Shown piece by piece: positions 21,649 through 29,135 of a stretch of DNA of 29,268 nt. Under the pieces are notes generated by a model. The model was given only the letters and a program-made list of their open reading frames with translations. It did not search any database and was not told where the DNA came from. The position numbers and the translations under genes were made by a program. Every line of letters begins with the position of its first letter. Positions within the stretch are counted from its first letter, which is position 1. The DNA comes from a virus: IMG/VR virus record IMGVR_UViG_3300032893_001567, positions 1 through 29,268 of that record, one strand, 5' to 3'.

Positions 21649-22091
21649 CGACTTACTCCATCCTCATCCTGTGGCAGCGGCATACTAGGATCATCCTCGC
21701 GGAGTCTCTGGCTTTCAGTTTCTCGTACAACATCATCATCCTTATGACGCGTCGAGGCTTCGTAGATTACACAGGGCTTCTTCGACGCATGAGGAAGATA
21801 GAAACGATGCTTTCTTCCGGGGCTGATAGTGATAGAATCCCCCTGCTCCAGTCTGACTGTTTCCAACACATTCCCACCGAGCACACCGATGCCCTTCTCC
21901 AGCTCGAGAAAACAGAAACCTTTCTTGATGATGAAGGTTTCTTTCTTTCCACGATGATAGTGTAACGACGAGGTAAAGCCGGGATGCAACGTCAGAATCT
22001 TCAGGCAATACGACTCGTTGTTCACCAACCACTGTTCCGAACCCCACAACTTACCAACAGTCCTAACGGGAGTTTTCTCCACATGTGCCAT
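21645..22091 (-). CDS. Cupin protein, type II phosphomannose isomerase-like (148 aa)
   Basis: One cupin barrel. It carries LHYHRGKKETF (43-53; H44, H46 and E51 as metal ligands) and a second motif SPGRKHRF (90-97; H95). The phrase VIYEASTRHKDDDVVR (108-123) matches the end of the mannose-6-phosphate isomerase/GDP-mannose pyrophosphorylase type II cupin. A free-standing domain in that family usually binds a sugar phosphate. It could alter nucleotide-sugars for DNA, capsid or host modification. Start by TAATG overlap with the clamp; ends ATGA with the microprotein. The tail after 123 is acidic and probably disordered. Confidence 0.8.
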   Translation of the reverse strand: MAHVEKTPVRTVGKLWGSEQWLVNNESYCLKILTLHPGFTSSLHYHRGKKETFIIKKGFCFLELEKGIGVLGGNVLETVRLEQGDSITISPGRKHRFYLPHASKKPCVIYEASTRHKDDDVVRETESQRLREDDPSMPLPQDEDGVSR

Positions 22092-23188
22092 TATAGTTTC
22101 CTCGCAACCATCATTTCCACTCCACCACCCGAAATAAGATAGGGAGTTTTCTTTTTCTCGTCCACCCTTATACGGACGTATGCAGATGCTTCGGCTATAT
22201 AGTCCAGAACCGGCTTCACCTGCTCCAACGGCCAAGAGACAGAACCTTCGATCGTCATGCCGTCAACATCCATTGTCTCTTCAAATCTTCCCTGCTGCAC
22301 CTTTACAGATGCAGAAACCTTTCCGTTGGTCATCTCCAACGACACCAGCCAATCTTCCCTTTTTACAGAGACAAGATAGTTTACAAGACGCTGCATCATT
22401 TTCGACAACCGCTCGGCTGGAATCTTTGCCAACACAGGCCACGTCCGAGCCTTTTTTACATTCTCGATCAATCCACCCTTCGGAAAGTTTTTCTTAGCGA
22501 CGGCCGAGACAGTCCCTTCGACGTAGCCACATCCACAATCAAGAATAACACGGTCCCCATCAACGCCCACGGAATCCACCAACTGATCCCCCAGCAAAGG
22601 AATGATGCCAACAGGAAAGGGTATCTTAAGCGCATCCTCTTTTGTCCTTATTCCGACGAACAACGAAATCAGGTTCGTCGACAAAACCAAACGACCACCA
22701 ACATACACACAGTTCAAATGAGGAAGAGAAGGATCCCCCGTCGAACAAGCGTTGGAAGCCAACAGCAGCTTTCTCAATTCATCATTGAGCTTGATTTCCT
22801 TCAACCCATCTCTGTTCGCCCACGACCCATAACCACCAAGAGGTTCCTGTCGCATAGAAAGTTCGGCATGGCGACTACCCTGACGAATGTAGAACTTCGA
22901 CTCATCGACTCCCACCTTGAAGTTACCCTTCCAGTTCTTCCCGCCGACCACGAATGCCGAAAGCATCCCATTGTCGATGAAGAAATCCGTCGCAGCATTC
23001 AGCGAACCGTTCAAATACCCAGCCCGTACCACAGCTGTTACTGTAGAGGACAAGGACATCTCGATGAGTTTCTTCTTCGGTGTCACCTTGGCAAAATCCG
23101 ATGACGGAACTCCAGCTCTTTGGGGAACAAGGCTCAAAACAGAAACCGCTTTGATTAAATCTTCTTTCTTGATCTCCGCCCAATTCAT
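22091..23188 (-). CDS. Beta-clamp-like DNA polymerase processivity factor
   Basis: A 365-residue protein, almost exactly the length of bacterial DnaN (366), with alternating helix/strand repeats. The opening MNWAEIKKEDLIKAVSVLS is typical of a clamp's first strand and helix, 'CVYVGGRLVLSTNLISLFVG' (about 160-180) matches an inner strand, and the C-terminus ISGGGVEMMVARKL is like the end of DnaN (strand then a short M-x-x-x-L). As a ring around DNA it would tether the split polymerase; the matching loader is at 13026-14036. The start is at the ATGA overlap with the zinc miniprotein, with AAGGAG six bases upstream. Sequence identity to any clamp is low, so the call is by fold impression. Confidence 0.65.
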   Translation of the reverse strand: MNWAEIKKEDLIKAVSVLSLVPQRAGVPSSDFAKVTPKKKLIEMSLSSTVTAVVRAGYLNGSLNAATDFFIDNGMLSAFVVGGKNWKGNFKVGVDESKFYIRQGSRHAELSMRQEPLGGYGSWANRDGLKEIKLNDELRKLLLASNACSTGDPSLPHLNCVYVGGRLVLSTNLISLFVGIRTKEDALKIPFPVGIIPLLGDQLVDSVGVDGDRVILDCGCGYVEGTVSAVAKKNFPKGGLIENVKKARTWPVLAKIPAERLSKMMQRLVNYLVSVKREDWLVSLEMTNGKVSASVKVQQGRFEETMDVDGMTIEGSVSWPLEQVKPVLDYIAEASAYVRIRVDEKKKTPYLISGGGVEMMVARKL

Positions 23189-23355
23189 TTCTGCTCCTTG
23201 GAAATTTGTGTCACCCACCAATAGAGGTTATCAAAATCCTCGTCCCAGTCCGTATCCATCCACGTCCCACAGTGAGGACACATCACACTGTCGCCGAATG
23301 GACATTCCTCCGATTCGAATTCCTCATCACAATGAAGGCAAGTAGCCATATTCAT
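23185..23355 (-). CDS. Zinc-ribbon miniprotein (56 aa)
   Basis: Reads MNMATCLHCDEEFESEECPF and later MCPHCGTW: C6-x2-C9, C18 and C26-x2-C29 are a compact zinc ribbon. The rest is acidic with aromatic residues (DWDEDFDNLYWW). The TGA overlaps the clamp start (ATGA). It sits between FolE and the clamp with no room for another gene. The function is unknown, perhaps a transcription or replication accessory factor. Confidence 0.6.
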   Translation of the reverse strand: MNMATCLHCDEEFESEECPFGDSVMCPHCGTWMDTDWDEDFDNLYWWVTQISKEQK

Positions 23356-23370
23356 TTCCACGTTCTTTTT

Positions 23371-24000
23371 TCATCGGTCACCTCTCACAGCAGCGAGAAA
23401 CTCCGACTTAGCTTCCGGCTTGGTCCGAAACACCCCTTCGATAGCCGTCGTCGTGGTTACCGCCTTCTTCTTCACACCACGCATTTCCATGCAGAGGTGC
23501 CGACCCTTGATGAGCACCGCAACACCGACAGGCGCCAATCCTTTCTGAATGGTTGCTGCGATTTCCTGAGTCGTGTCTTCCTGCAGTGCCGGCTTCTTGG
23601 CAATCAACTCAGCGATTCGGGCCAACTTCGAAAGCCCCAGAACCTTCTTCTTGGGGATATAAGAAATCCACACCCACAACTGCACAGGCAACAGATGATG
23701 AGGACACATCGACCACACTTCAACCGGGCCGACGGTAATCATTTCGTCAGACTTGGCAGGAAAGGTCTTCGAGAGAATTTTGTTTACTTGGTCACCATTG
23801 TCGAAGAGCCCATCAAAGATTTCCGAATAGGCTCGCGACACCCGTTCAGGAGTCTCTTCGAAGTTCGGCCCGTGGCGAAGGATTTTTCCGGTCCACCTCT
23901 GAAGTGAATTGAGAATGTCAGCAACTGACCTCTTCACATCGTGCTCAAATTCGAACTTCGAGTTCTTTCTCACTTCGTCTGTCACATCGTGCTTTTTCAT
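23371..24000 (-). CDS. folE: GTP cyclohydrolase I (FolE)
   Basis: A 209-residue FolE; the enzyme turns GTP into dihydroneopterin triphosphate, the first step both of folate and of queuosine/7-deazaguanine synthesis. Visible are ETPERVSRAY (48-57), the zinc site SMCPHHLLPV (97-106; C99, H101, H102) with the second Cys in RHLCMEMRGV (168-175; C170), GLSKLARI (122-129), and TTTTAIEGVF (182-191). The usual MCEHH is MCPHH: the Glu next to the first zinc Cys is Pro. Beside a DpdA-like gene this fits DNA hypermodification. The expected partners queC, queD and queE are not in the window; the host could supply them. Confidence 0.92.
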   Translation of the reverse strand: MKKHDVTDEVRKNSKFEFEHDVKRSVADILNSLQRWTGKILRHGPNFEETPERVSRAYSEIFDGLFDNGDQVNKILSKTFPAKSDEMITVGPVEVWSMCPHHLLPVQLWVWISYIPKKKVLGLSKLARIAELIAKKPALQEDTTQEIAATIQKGLAPVGVAVLIKGRHLCMEMRGVKKKAVTTTTAIEGVFRTKPEAKSEFLAAVRGDR

Positions 24001-24042
24001 CTCACATGTCTCCTGTTCCGTCCCTTAACCGCAGAATCAAAC

Positions 24043-25050
24043 TTAAAGCAAAGACTGATACCGAACATGAGTATCTTGTATCTGTTTTTTGAACTGATGC
24101 AAGTGAGAAAAGAGCCAACCATTGTACACATGACGGTAAGTCACAGATTTTCTCAGCAGATCAAAGTCGAAACCTCGACGCTCAACCTGTTCCTGAATTG
24201 CCACTTGTGCCCCTTTTGCCAATGTCGAAAAAGAATTCGGGTTCGTTGCCGATTCCATAGACACATGACAAGTCCCCATTGTGTTCTTACCCTCGTCCAC
24301 CGTGTAGATACATCCATAAGAGCTTGTACGTGACCAACTCGACGAGTCCACACTCCACCACGGATATGCGAACATCGTTGAAAGGCTGGTCATAGCGAAA
24401 CCATGCAACTTCACGTCTTTGTACTGGCCCACAAGCTTGAACAAGTTGTCCAAGTAAAATCTTAAGTTCTTGTGGCTGGAACGAACTCCCAGCAGGGGCG
24501 AGATGCCGATTCGTTTGTATCCAGCATCCAGGTACCTTTTCATCCAATCCAAAGACTGATCCCCATGATACACCGGAGTCGGCTTCAATCCCTCCTTCTC
24601 CAATCTTTTTGTTATCTTCCATACAAGCTCCACATCGCGAATGTAGTCAAACGTTACATAAAAGTCCCACTCCTTCGCTCTCTTCCGGCAGAACTCCATG
24701 TAAGCTGAGATTGTCTTTTCCCTTAAAGCATCCACATTCGGAATTTCCTGATGCTTGAACAGGAACATCTGAAACGAGAACGCTCCGCTGTCCATCATGA
24801 TGTGATTCCCGCGCTCGACGTTTAGCTGATAACCCTCCCACGCACGCGGAGTCCAATAGATCATCTCGGGATGCAAATACACAAACGAACAGCATCTGTA
24901 GCGAACGCCCGTGCAATCCAGAAACTCTTTTTCCAACTCCCTTGTATGCACGATAGAGTGAGAAAGATATACGATCGGCTTCTCCGAAGACTGTAGAACC
25001 AACTTCGGTACCTTGCCATTCGCAAGTTTCAGCTTAGGTTCTTTTTTCAT
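24043..25050 (-). CDS. dpdA: DpdA-like tRNA/DNA transglycosylase (TGT superfamily)
   Basis: A 335-residue TIM-barrel protein of the TGT superfamily. Diagnostic phrases are IMMDSGAFSF (84-93, cf. DSGGFQ of TGT), VTFDYIRD (132-139) and HGFAMTSLSTMFAYPWWSVD (216-235) followed by SSSW, the nucleophile Asp being probably D235. No zinc CxCxxC-His cluster of classical TGT is present, as in phage DpdA proteins. DpdA swaps guanine in DNA for a 7-deazaguanine base, protecting against restriction. With FolE next to it the pathway is strongly suggested. TAATG overlap with the gene upstream; FolE follows after 42 bases with AGGAG. Confidence 0.82.
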   Translation of the reverse strand: MKKEPKLKLANGKVPKLVLQSSEKPIVYLSHSIVHTRELEKEFLDCTGVRYRCCSFVYLHPEMIYWTPRAWEGYQLNVERGNHIMMDSGAFSFQMFLFKHQEIPNVDALREKTISAYMEFCRKRAKEWDFYVTFDYIRDVELVWKITKRLEKEGLKPTPVYHGDQSLDWMKRYLDAGYKRIGISPLLGVRSSHKNLRFYLDNLFKLVGQYKDVKLHGFAMTSLSTMFAYPWWSVDSSSWSRTSSYGCIYTVDEGKNTMGTCHVSMESATNPNSFSTLAKGAQVAIQEQVERRGFDFDLLRKSVTYRHVYNGWLFSHLHQFKKQIQDTHVRYQSLL

Positions 25051-25325
25051 TAACGACTACATCCCATCCAGTGAATTCTGCGATACTCCTCGCTGATGTA
25101 CCCGCGCTTACGGAAGAAGCGTAGCAGATCCTCAGCACTAGCTCCCAGCCTTTTCTCAACAAAGGTCCTGAACTCGGAGAGTGTCCTTCCCTCAATCTCC
25201 TGTGCCAGAAACCTCGCCGCGTGCCACCTTACGCTTCCGCCTCTGAACGAATTCCCTACAAGCCTTTCTATCCGGGCAGAACTCTTTGCACTCGAGCGTT
25301 TCCTCATCGTAGCCGTAGCGCTCAT
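25050..25325 (-). CDS. Basic hypothetical protein (91 aa), overlapping start
   Basis: The C-terminal half (VEKRLGASAEDLLRFFRKRG, YISEEYRRIHW) reads like a real helical domain and stops with TAATG onto the dpdA start. The beginning is unclear: the ATG at 25325 has AAAGGA eight bases upstream but overlaps the Cys-rich gene by 134 bases. Shorter versions have no ATG or GTG; longer ones lie in another frame of that gene. If the overlap is real it is unusual. The function is not recognised. Confidence 0.4.
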   Translation of the reverse strand: MSATATMRKRSSAKSSARIERLVGNSFRGGSVRWHAARFLAQEIEGRTLSEFRTFVEKRLGASAEDLLRFFRKRGYISEEYRRIHWMGCSR

Positions 25326-25494
25326 CCGTCGTTTCCTTTCCAAAGCAGATTTTCGCATTTCGTGCCATCCTTTGATAGCAAGCTGTACAAATTCCTGTTT
25401 CTGCAACATACAAACATTTTTCAATGTCTTCGATTGTAAACTTGTCGTTGCAGAGAAGACACCAGAGAAGTTCCTTCTTCTCGATCAGACCCAT
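25192..25494 (-). CDS. Cys-rich zinc-binding-type protein (100 aa)
   Basis: It has C-x2-C (CLLC), a later CTAC, CFG and CKEFCPDRKAC: eight Cys in pairs, implying one or two zinc sites, ending in a basic stretch (VQRRKRKVARGE). The ATG at 25494 has AGGAG six bases upstream; a further upstream ATG would overlap the sigma-like gene by 37 bases. It is downstream of the sigma-like gene and may be a transcription-related factor, which is only an inference from location. Confidence 0.55.
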   Translation of the reverse strand: MGLIEKKELLWCLLCNDKFTIEDIEKCLYVAETGICTACYQRMARNAKICFGKETTDERYGYDEETLECKEFCPDRKACREFVQRRKRKVARGEVSGTGD

Positions 25495-26030
25495 ACCCCA
25501 CTCCTGAGCAAGAGGCGACAATCACTCGGAGTCAATCGATGGATTCTTGCAAGCCGGTAGAATTCGGAAGTGAGGGCACGACCATTCACACCCCAACGAG
25601 GTGCCCGTCTATCAGGACCAAACCATCTGCGTATTTCATCCTTAAGATCAGGAGAAGCCTTCTTGAATACCACTTCTAACGCTTCCCGTGCTTCGATGAG
25701 ATCAAACAACTTCTCATCGACATGAAGGTGTCCAACATCTTCCAGATCCTTGCGCCATCCAAACCGTTTTTTATTCTGTTGTGCCAGAGTGAAGTTTAAC
25801 ATGTGACTGTTTACGGTACAATACAAAAACGTACTGACAGAACCTCGTTTGGCATTGTGATTCCTTCCAACGAAGCTCATAACATGCAATACTGCCTCAG
25901 CGATCATGTCTTCCGGGTCAACCCACATCTTTGTTGAAGCCGGAAGTGTACGCCAATACTGCCATGCGATTTTCCGTGCCATATCCTTGTACTGCTCATA
26001 CAAAGCAAGCCTGCGGATTCTGGGTGTCAT
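25485..26030 (-). CDS. Sigma-70 region-2-like RNA polymerase sigma factor
   Basis: A 181-residue protein. Residues 10-90 look like sigma region 2: YKDMARKIAWQYW, then DPEDMIAEAVLHVMSFVGR (38-56), then GSVSTFLYCTVNSHMLNF (63-80), the region that binds the core polymerase and melts the -10. A region-4-like HTH is not clear; the last 50 residues (RALTSEFYRLARIHRLTPSD) may replace it. It likely switches host RNA polymerase to phage promoters. The ATG lacks a good ribosome site (GGAG is 12 bases off), so translation may be weak. A promoter-like sequence precedes the gene. Confidence 0.7.
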   Translation of the reverse strand: MTPRIRRLALYEQYKDMARKIAWQYWRTLPASTKMWVDPEDMIAEAVLHVMSFVGRNHNAKRGSVSTFLYCTVNSHMLNFTLAQQNKKRFGWRKDLEDVGHLHVDEKLFDLIEAREALEVVFKKASPDLKDEIRRWFGPDRRAPRWGVNGRALTSEFYRLARIHRLTPSDCRLLLRSGVWV

Positions 26031-26085
26031 GCTGGGGACTGTCTCCGTTTCTTTCGGATTGTAGTACGAGTGACTGCCTACATTA

Positions 26086-26115
26086 ATTTTATGTTAAACA
26101 TGCCCTAAAATGCAA
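26086..26115 (-). promoter_or_regulatory. Candidate sigma-70 promoter ahead of sigma-like gene
   Basis: In the 85-base gap before the sigma-like gene, TTGCAT (26110-26115) and TAAAAT (26086-26091) are 18 bases apart on the minus strand; the -10 is one base off consensus and the -35 three bases off. The AT-rich run TTTAACATAAAATTAATG around it is unlike the rest of the window. It would start a transcript about 50 bases before the ATG. Confidence 0.4.
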
Positions 26116-26123
26116 TCAGGGCA
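26101..26123 (-). terminator. Small stem-loop over the exonuclease stop codon
   Basis: TGCCCT, an 11-base loop, then AGGGCA; the TGA of the exonuclease gene is inside. A short stem with no T-run after it. It may weakly slow transcription or modulate translation at the end of the exonuclease gene. It overlaps the -35 of the candidate promoter. Confidence 0.25.
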
Positions 26124-27012
26124 AACTGAAAAGTGTATGACGATCGGCAATGAGTGTCGACAACTCATACCGCGCCAGTAACCTGTACACCTCCTCTCTG
26201 TTCTTCTCTGCATGTTTCCAATCTCTTCCGGGCCTCTGAGCGATTCGCTCCATAATCTCTGTCAGATACTCACGCTGCTCAACGGACCACACACGACTGT
26301 TCGTGTCTCGGATGATCTTCGACAACTGATATTCCTTTTCAACCCTCGGCTGCTCTCCGGCACGGTCACCCCATCCGATTGGAGATTCTGGTTTCATTCC
26401 GCTCTTCCACAACTTCAACGCCGTCTTTGGACCCACACCCATTAGCCCTTTAAGATTGTCCGATGAATCCCCGGCCAATGCCCGTATCTCAGAAATGAAG
26501 ATCGGTTCAACACCAAATACTTTCTTCACATCCTTTTCCGTCAGAGGTTTTTCGTCCAGCTTGGGCCATACCGTTACAGAACTTCCACGGACCAGCTGGT
26601 ACATATCCTGATCCGCGGAATGAATTCTGATTTCATTGCCATCACAAGCAAGTCTGGTCGCCGCCATTCCGATCATATCATCCGCTTCAATACCGTCCCT
26701 TTTCAAAACCCGGAACCCGAGCATCTGAAGTAAAGGAATCAATACACCAGCTCCCTGTTTCATCCGCGGCATTTCAGGATTCGGCTGCCTGTTCTGTTTG
26801 TAAGGGGGATAAAGCTTGTGCCTCCATGTTGGGCCTTCTCCATCCCAACAGATCACAGAAACAGCAGTAGGCCATTTCTTGTTGATTCGTATGAGCTCAT
26901 GCATAAACCCGTACAACATTCCGGTCGGTTTCCCATCAGAAGTCTTCAAGGACAGATGGGAGAAGTGCATTCTGTAGGCAACCCACTTACCGTCAACGAG
27001 TACTATGTTCAT
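26116..27012 (-). CDS. FEN/T5 D15-type 5'-3' exonuclease (flap nuclease)
   Basis: A 298-residue protein of the PolI 5'-nuclease family; removes RNA primers and flaps. From the ATG at 27012: VDGK (D7), ICWDGEG (D57), GIEADDMIG (E109, D111, D112), HSADQDMYQL (D134, D136) and the helix-3-turn-helix GDSSDNLKGLMGVGPKTA (181-198; D182 and D185), so nearly all metal ligands are seen. The GAGGGGG in front of 27012 makes this start more likely than a GTG at 27027 which overlaps the upstream stop (GTGA). It complements the polymerase of this window, which has no 5' nuclease domain of its own. Confidence 0.93.
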   Translation of the reverse strand: MNIVLVDGKWVAYRMHFSHLSLKTSDGKPTGMLYGFMHELIRINKKWPTAVSVICWDGEGPTWRHKLYPPYKQNRQPNPEMPRMKQGAGVLIPLLQMLGFRVLKRDGIEADDMIGMAATRLACDGNEIRIHSADQDMYQLVRGSSVTVWPKLDEKPLTEKDVKKVFGVEPIFISEIRALAGDSSDNLKGLMGVGPKTALKLWKSGMKPESPIGWGDRAGEQPRVEKEYQLSKIIRDTNSRVWSVEQREYLTEIMERIAQRPGRDWKHAEKNREEVYRLLARYELSTLIADRHTLFSLP

Positions 27013-27023
27013 CCGAATCCCCC

Positions 27024-27512
27024 TCACCTACTACTTTCCGGAACCCACTTACCGCCTTCGTTGAAAGCCGCCGGTTCCTCCTCCAACACCAGAAGTTTAT
27101 TTCCGGTCACAACACGATAAGAATGCCTAAGCCACATCGGGTAATAGACCGGGCAGTAACCGCTGAGCCGGAACCATCCCATCTTGTCCATCCACATCCG
27201 AAAATCCAGTTCCGTTCCTTCGAAAACAGGGATAACGTGTGGCCTCAGGTGATTACAAATCAGCTCTCCGGGCTTTAGCTTCTCAAGCAGCCCTTCCCTA
27301 AGCTTGTCCGATTCTTCCAACAGCACTCTAATTACGCGCTCTTCACGACTTTCGACCTGATCCATGTTAAATATCTTCTTTCCGAAGATGCCTTTCTGTG
27401 GCTTTAATTCCAACGGAACAGCAAGTGTATTGAGAAAGTGCTCCCCGCTTTGTTCCAGCCACATACGAAGTGTTCTGTCAAGAACCGTGTCGCCGTGTAG
27501 ATAGTCAGTCAT
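27024..27512 (-). CDS. Hypothetical protein (162 aa)
   Basis: Unrecognised. The N-terminal helix (TDYLHGDTVLDRTLRMWLEQ), a middle acidic helix (SREERVIRVLLEESDKLREG), and a C-terminal part rich in aromatic residues (WFRLSGYCPVYYPMWLRHSY) suggest an alpha/beta domain. It lies between the primase and the exonuclease genes, so it is a possible replication accessory. The stop overlaps the alternative GTG start of the exonuclease. Confidence 0.5.
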   Translation of the reverse strand: MTDYLHGDTVLDRTLRMWLEQSGEHFLNTLAVPLELKPQKGIFGKKIFNMDQVESREERVIRVLLEESDKLREGLLEKLKPGELICNHLRPHVIPVFEGTELDFRMWMDKMGWFRLSGYCPVYYPMWLRHSYRVVTGNKLLVLEEEPAAFNEGGKWVPESSR

Positions 27513-27546
27513 TAGCCGATCCTCTCATTCAATTCCGATGACGGTA

Positions 27547-28506
27547 TCATCTAAACCGCATCTCTGATCTGATCTTCAATCTCAATACCGGACTTACCCA
27601 ACGTCTGTTCTCAATCACTTCAAGGATTTCATTCTGAGACATTTCGTCGGCTTGTTTCTTCGGCCAAGGCCAAACCATAGAAACCCTCTTGACCAGATGT
27701 TCCATGTTCTCGGCACAATCCATAAATCCGATAATTCCGGGCAGATCCGGGTCAGGAAACAGGACCACCTCATCGAACTCTTTTAGTTCCAGAGTCTGAC
27801 CCGGTGTCACAGCATTGCCGAGCGAAGCCGCACAACAAACTGTGTACGCCAATGCCCGTTCACCTGCTAGTGCTTTGAGAACCCCTTCAAAGAGGATAAC
27901 CCTTTTCGTTCCCTCAGGATAATCCTTCCTCAGATTGTAAACCACCTTCACACCACGGGAGTTTTTATACTTCATCTGATTCTCTCCCGTCCAATCCCTC
28001 CCGACAAAACCGCAGAGCATTTTTCCTTGTCTAACAGGAAAAACAACCCTACACCGATAGTAATCGTCGTCCCTAGTCGCCCCGACTTCATGAATGCGGA
28101 GTTGCTTCTGTGTTACCCCCCGTCGCATAATGTATCTTCTAGGAGGACCCCACAACGGATCGTCATCATCCACATTCTTAAGCAAAGTCCAATCTGTTGG
28201 AAACTTTACCGGTTTCGGACGTTCTCTAGTTTCCCCGGTAAAGTCCGTTGCCCGTACCTCATCAATATAGGAACCCACCGATCCCGTCGCACGGAGGATC
28301 TCCACCAACGCCTTTCGAGAAGACCAGTTACAACGAAAACAATGACCCAACCCAGACTTGATGTTAAATCCAAGACGATAACCAAAATCCCTGCCTCTGC
28401 CACGCTCTAGACAGAACGGACAATTGATCTTATACTCATCAGGATCAGACGTATGTTGACGAACATCCATTCCATGCAATCTGAGCTGGGAGAAGAAGTC
28501 GATCAT
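27547..28506 (-). CDS. DnaG-like DNA primase (zinc finger plus Toprim)
   Basis: A 319-residue primase. Zinc ribbon: NCPFC (28-32) and GHCFRCN (54-60), four Cys in place of the CHC2 mix. The Toprim fold is around VILFEGVLKALAG (203-215; E207) and VVLFPDPDLPG (247-257; D252, D254), the acidic metal triad. A following KKQADEMSQNE resembles the usual 'KDxxDxL' after the Toprim. It makes RNA primers for lagging-strand synthesis. It is shorter than bacterial DnaG (about 580) and has no helicase domain, so the helicase must be separate and outside this window. A 34-base gap separates it from the next gene. Confidence 0.88.
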   Translation of the reverse strand: MIDFFSQLRLHGMDVRQHTSDPDEYKINCPFCLERGRGRDFGYRLGFNIKSGLGHCFRCNWSSRKALVEILRATGSVGSYIDEVRATDFTGETRERPKPVKFPTDWTLLKNVDDDDPLWGPPRRYIMRRGVTQKQLRIHEVGATRDDDYYRCRVVFPVRQGKMLCGFVGRDWTGENQMKYKNSRGVKVVYNLRKDYPEGTKRVILFEGVLKALAGERALAYTVCCAASLGNAVTPGQTLELKEFDEVVLFPDPDLPGIIGFMDCAENMEHLVKRVSMVWPWPKKQADEMSQNEILEVIENRRWVSPVLRLKIRSEMRFR

Positions 28507-28514
28507 AGTAGATT

Positions 28515-28652
28515 CTATTTATTGATACGTTCGCGGGCATGACCGTTTTCTACTTCTCTTCTCATTCTGTGCATTCCGCGAACAAGATCGACGATGATCC
28601 AAAACATGATCGACAAAGGAATCAAAGAAGCCAACACAAGTACCTTCACCAT
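28515..28652 (-). CDS. Single-TM small protein (45 aa)
   Basis: Reads MVKVLVLASLIPLSIMFWII followed by VDLVRGMHRMRREVENGHAR: one membrane helix and a basic tail. It starts one base after the Tat-like gene's stop and ends eight bases before the primase start. GGGGAT lies in front of the ATG. The role is unknown. Confidence 0.6.
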   Translation of the reverse strand: MVKVLVLASLIPLSIMFWIIVDLVRGMHRMRREVENGHARERINK

Positions 28653-28653
28653 T

Positions 28654-28947
28654 TTATCCCCACAACTGTCTGAAGTTTACCCCATACATCACACCGCACT
28701 TACTGCAAATCCTACCATCATAGACCGTCGTACCAGATTGCCCAGTCGTAAGATTGAAGGTAACAGCCCCGAACGTCGTGACGAGATACGGCACCTGCAA
28801 ATCCCCCAACGGACACAATTCTTGTGGCGGCGGAACCAGCTGAACGTTTAATCTGGTCGGTGCTGACAGTACCTTCTGTCCGCCGAGCAAAGCTGCTAAC
28901 CCACCCAGTAAGAATCTACGAAAAATGTTTCTTCTATTATTCACCAC
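28654..28947 (-). CDS. Secreted CxxC protein with twin-arginine-like signal (97 aa)
   Basis: The N-terminus NIFRRFLLGGLAALLG (7-22) has a twin Arg with FLL and a hydrophobic stretch, like a Tat or Sec signal; a cleavage site may be near VLSA29. The mature part has Pro-rich and beta segments and three Cys (C45 and CSKC 81-84). The function is unknown. It is the second protein in the window with a Tat-type start. Confidence 0.5.
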   Translation of the reverse strand: MVNNRRNIFRRFLLGGLAALLGGQKVLSAPTRLNVQLVPPPQELCPLGDLQVPYLVTTFGAVTFNLTTGQSGTTVYDGRICSKCGVMYGVNFRQLWG

Positions 28948-28976
28948 ACACCTCTTGAGTCTGGAGGGACTGAAGT

Positions 28977-29135
28977 CTATTTGCCCTTACCCAACCAGCT
29001 TCTAAACGGCTTTCCGGTACGGATGCAATACTTCTCGTAACTCATGCGATAGGCGTAGATCGCCAAAGTTAACGTAGCAACTAGAATCACTCCTCCTATT
29101 AAAACAAGGAAAACAATCAATGGCCAATTCCTCAT
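28977..29135 (-). CDS. Single-TM small protein (52 aa)
   Basis: Reads MRNWPLIVFLVLIGGVILVA and stays hydrophobic to about residue 27, then a basic tail (EKYCIRTGKPFRSWLGKGK). The start is at the ATGA overlap with the gene cut by the window end; a longer frame up to 29192 lies within that gene. It resembles other one-TM microproteins in this window. Confidence 0.6.
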   Translation of the reverse strand: MRNWPLIVFLVLIGGVILVATLTLAIYAYRMSYEKYCIRTGKPFRSWLGKGK

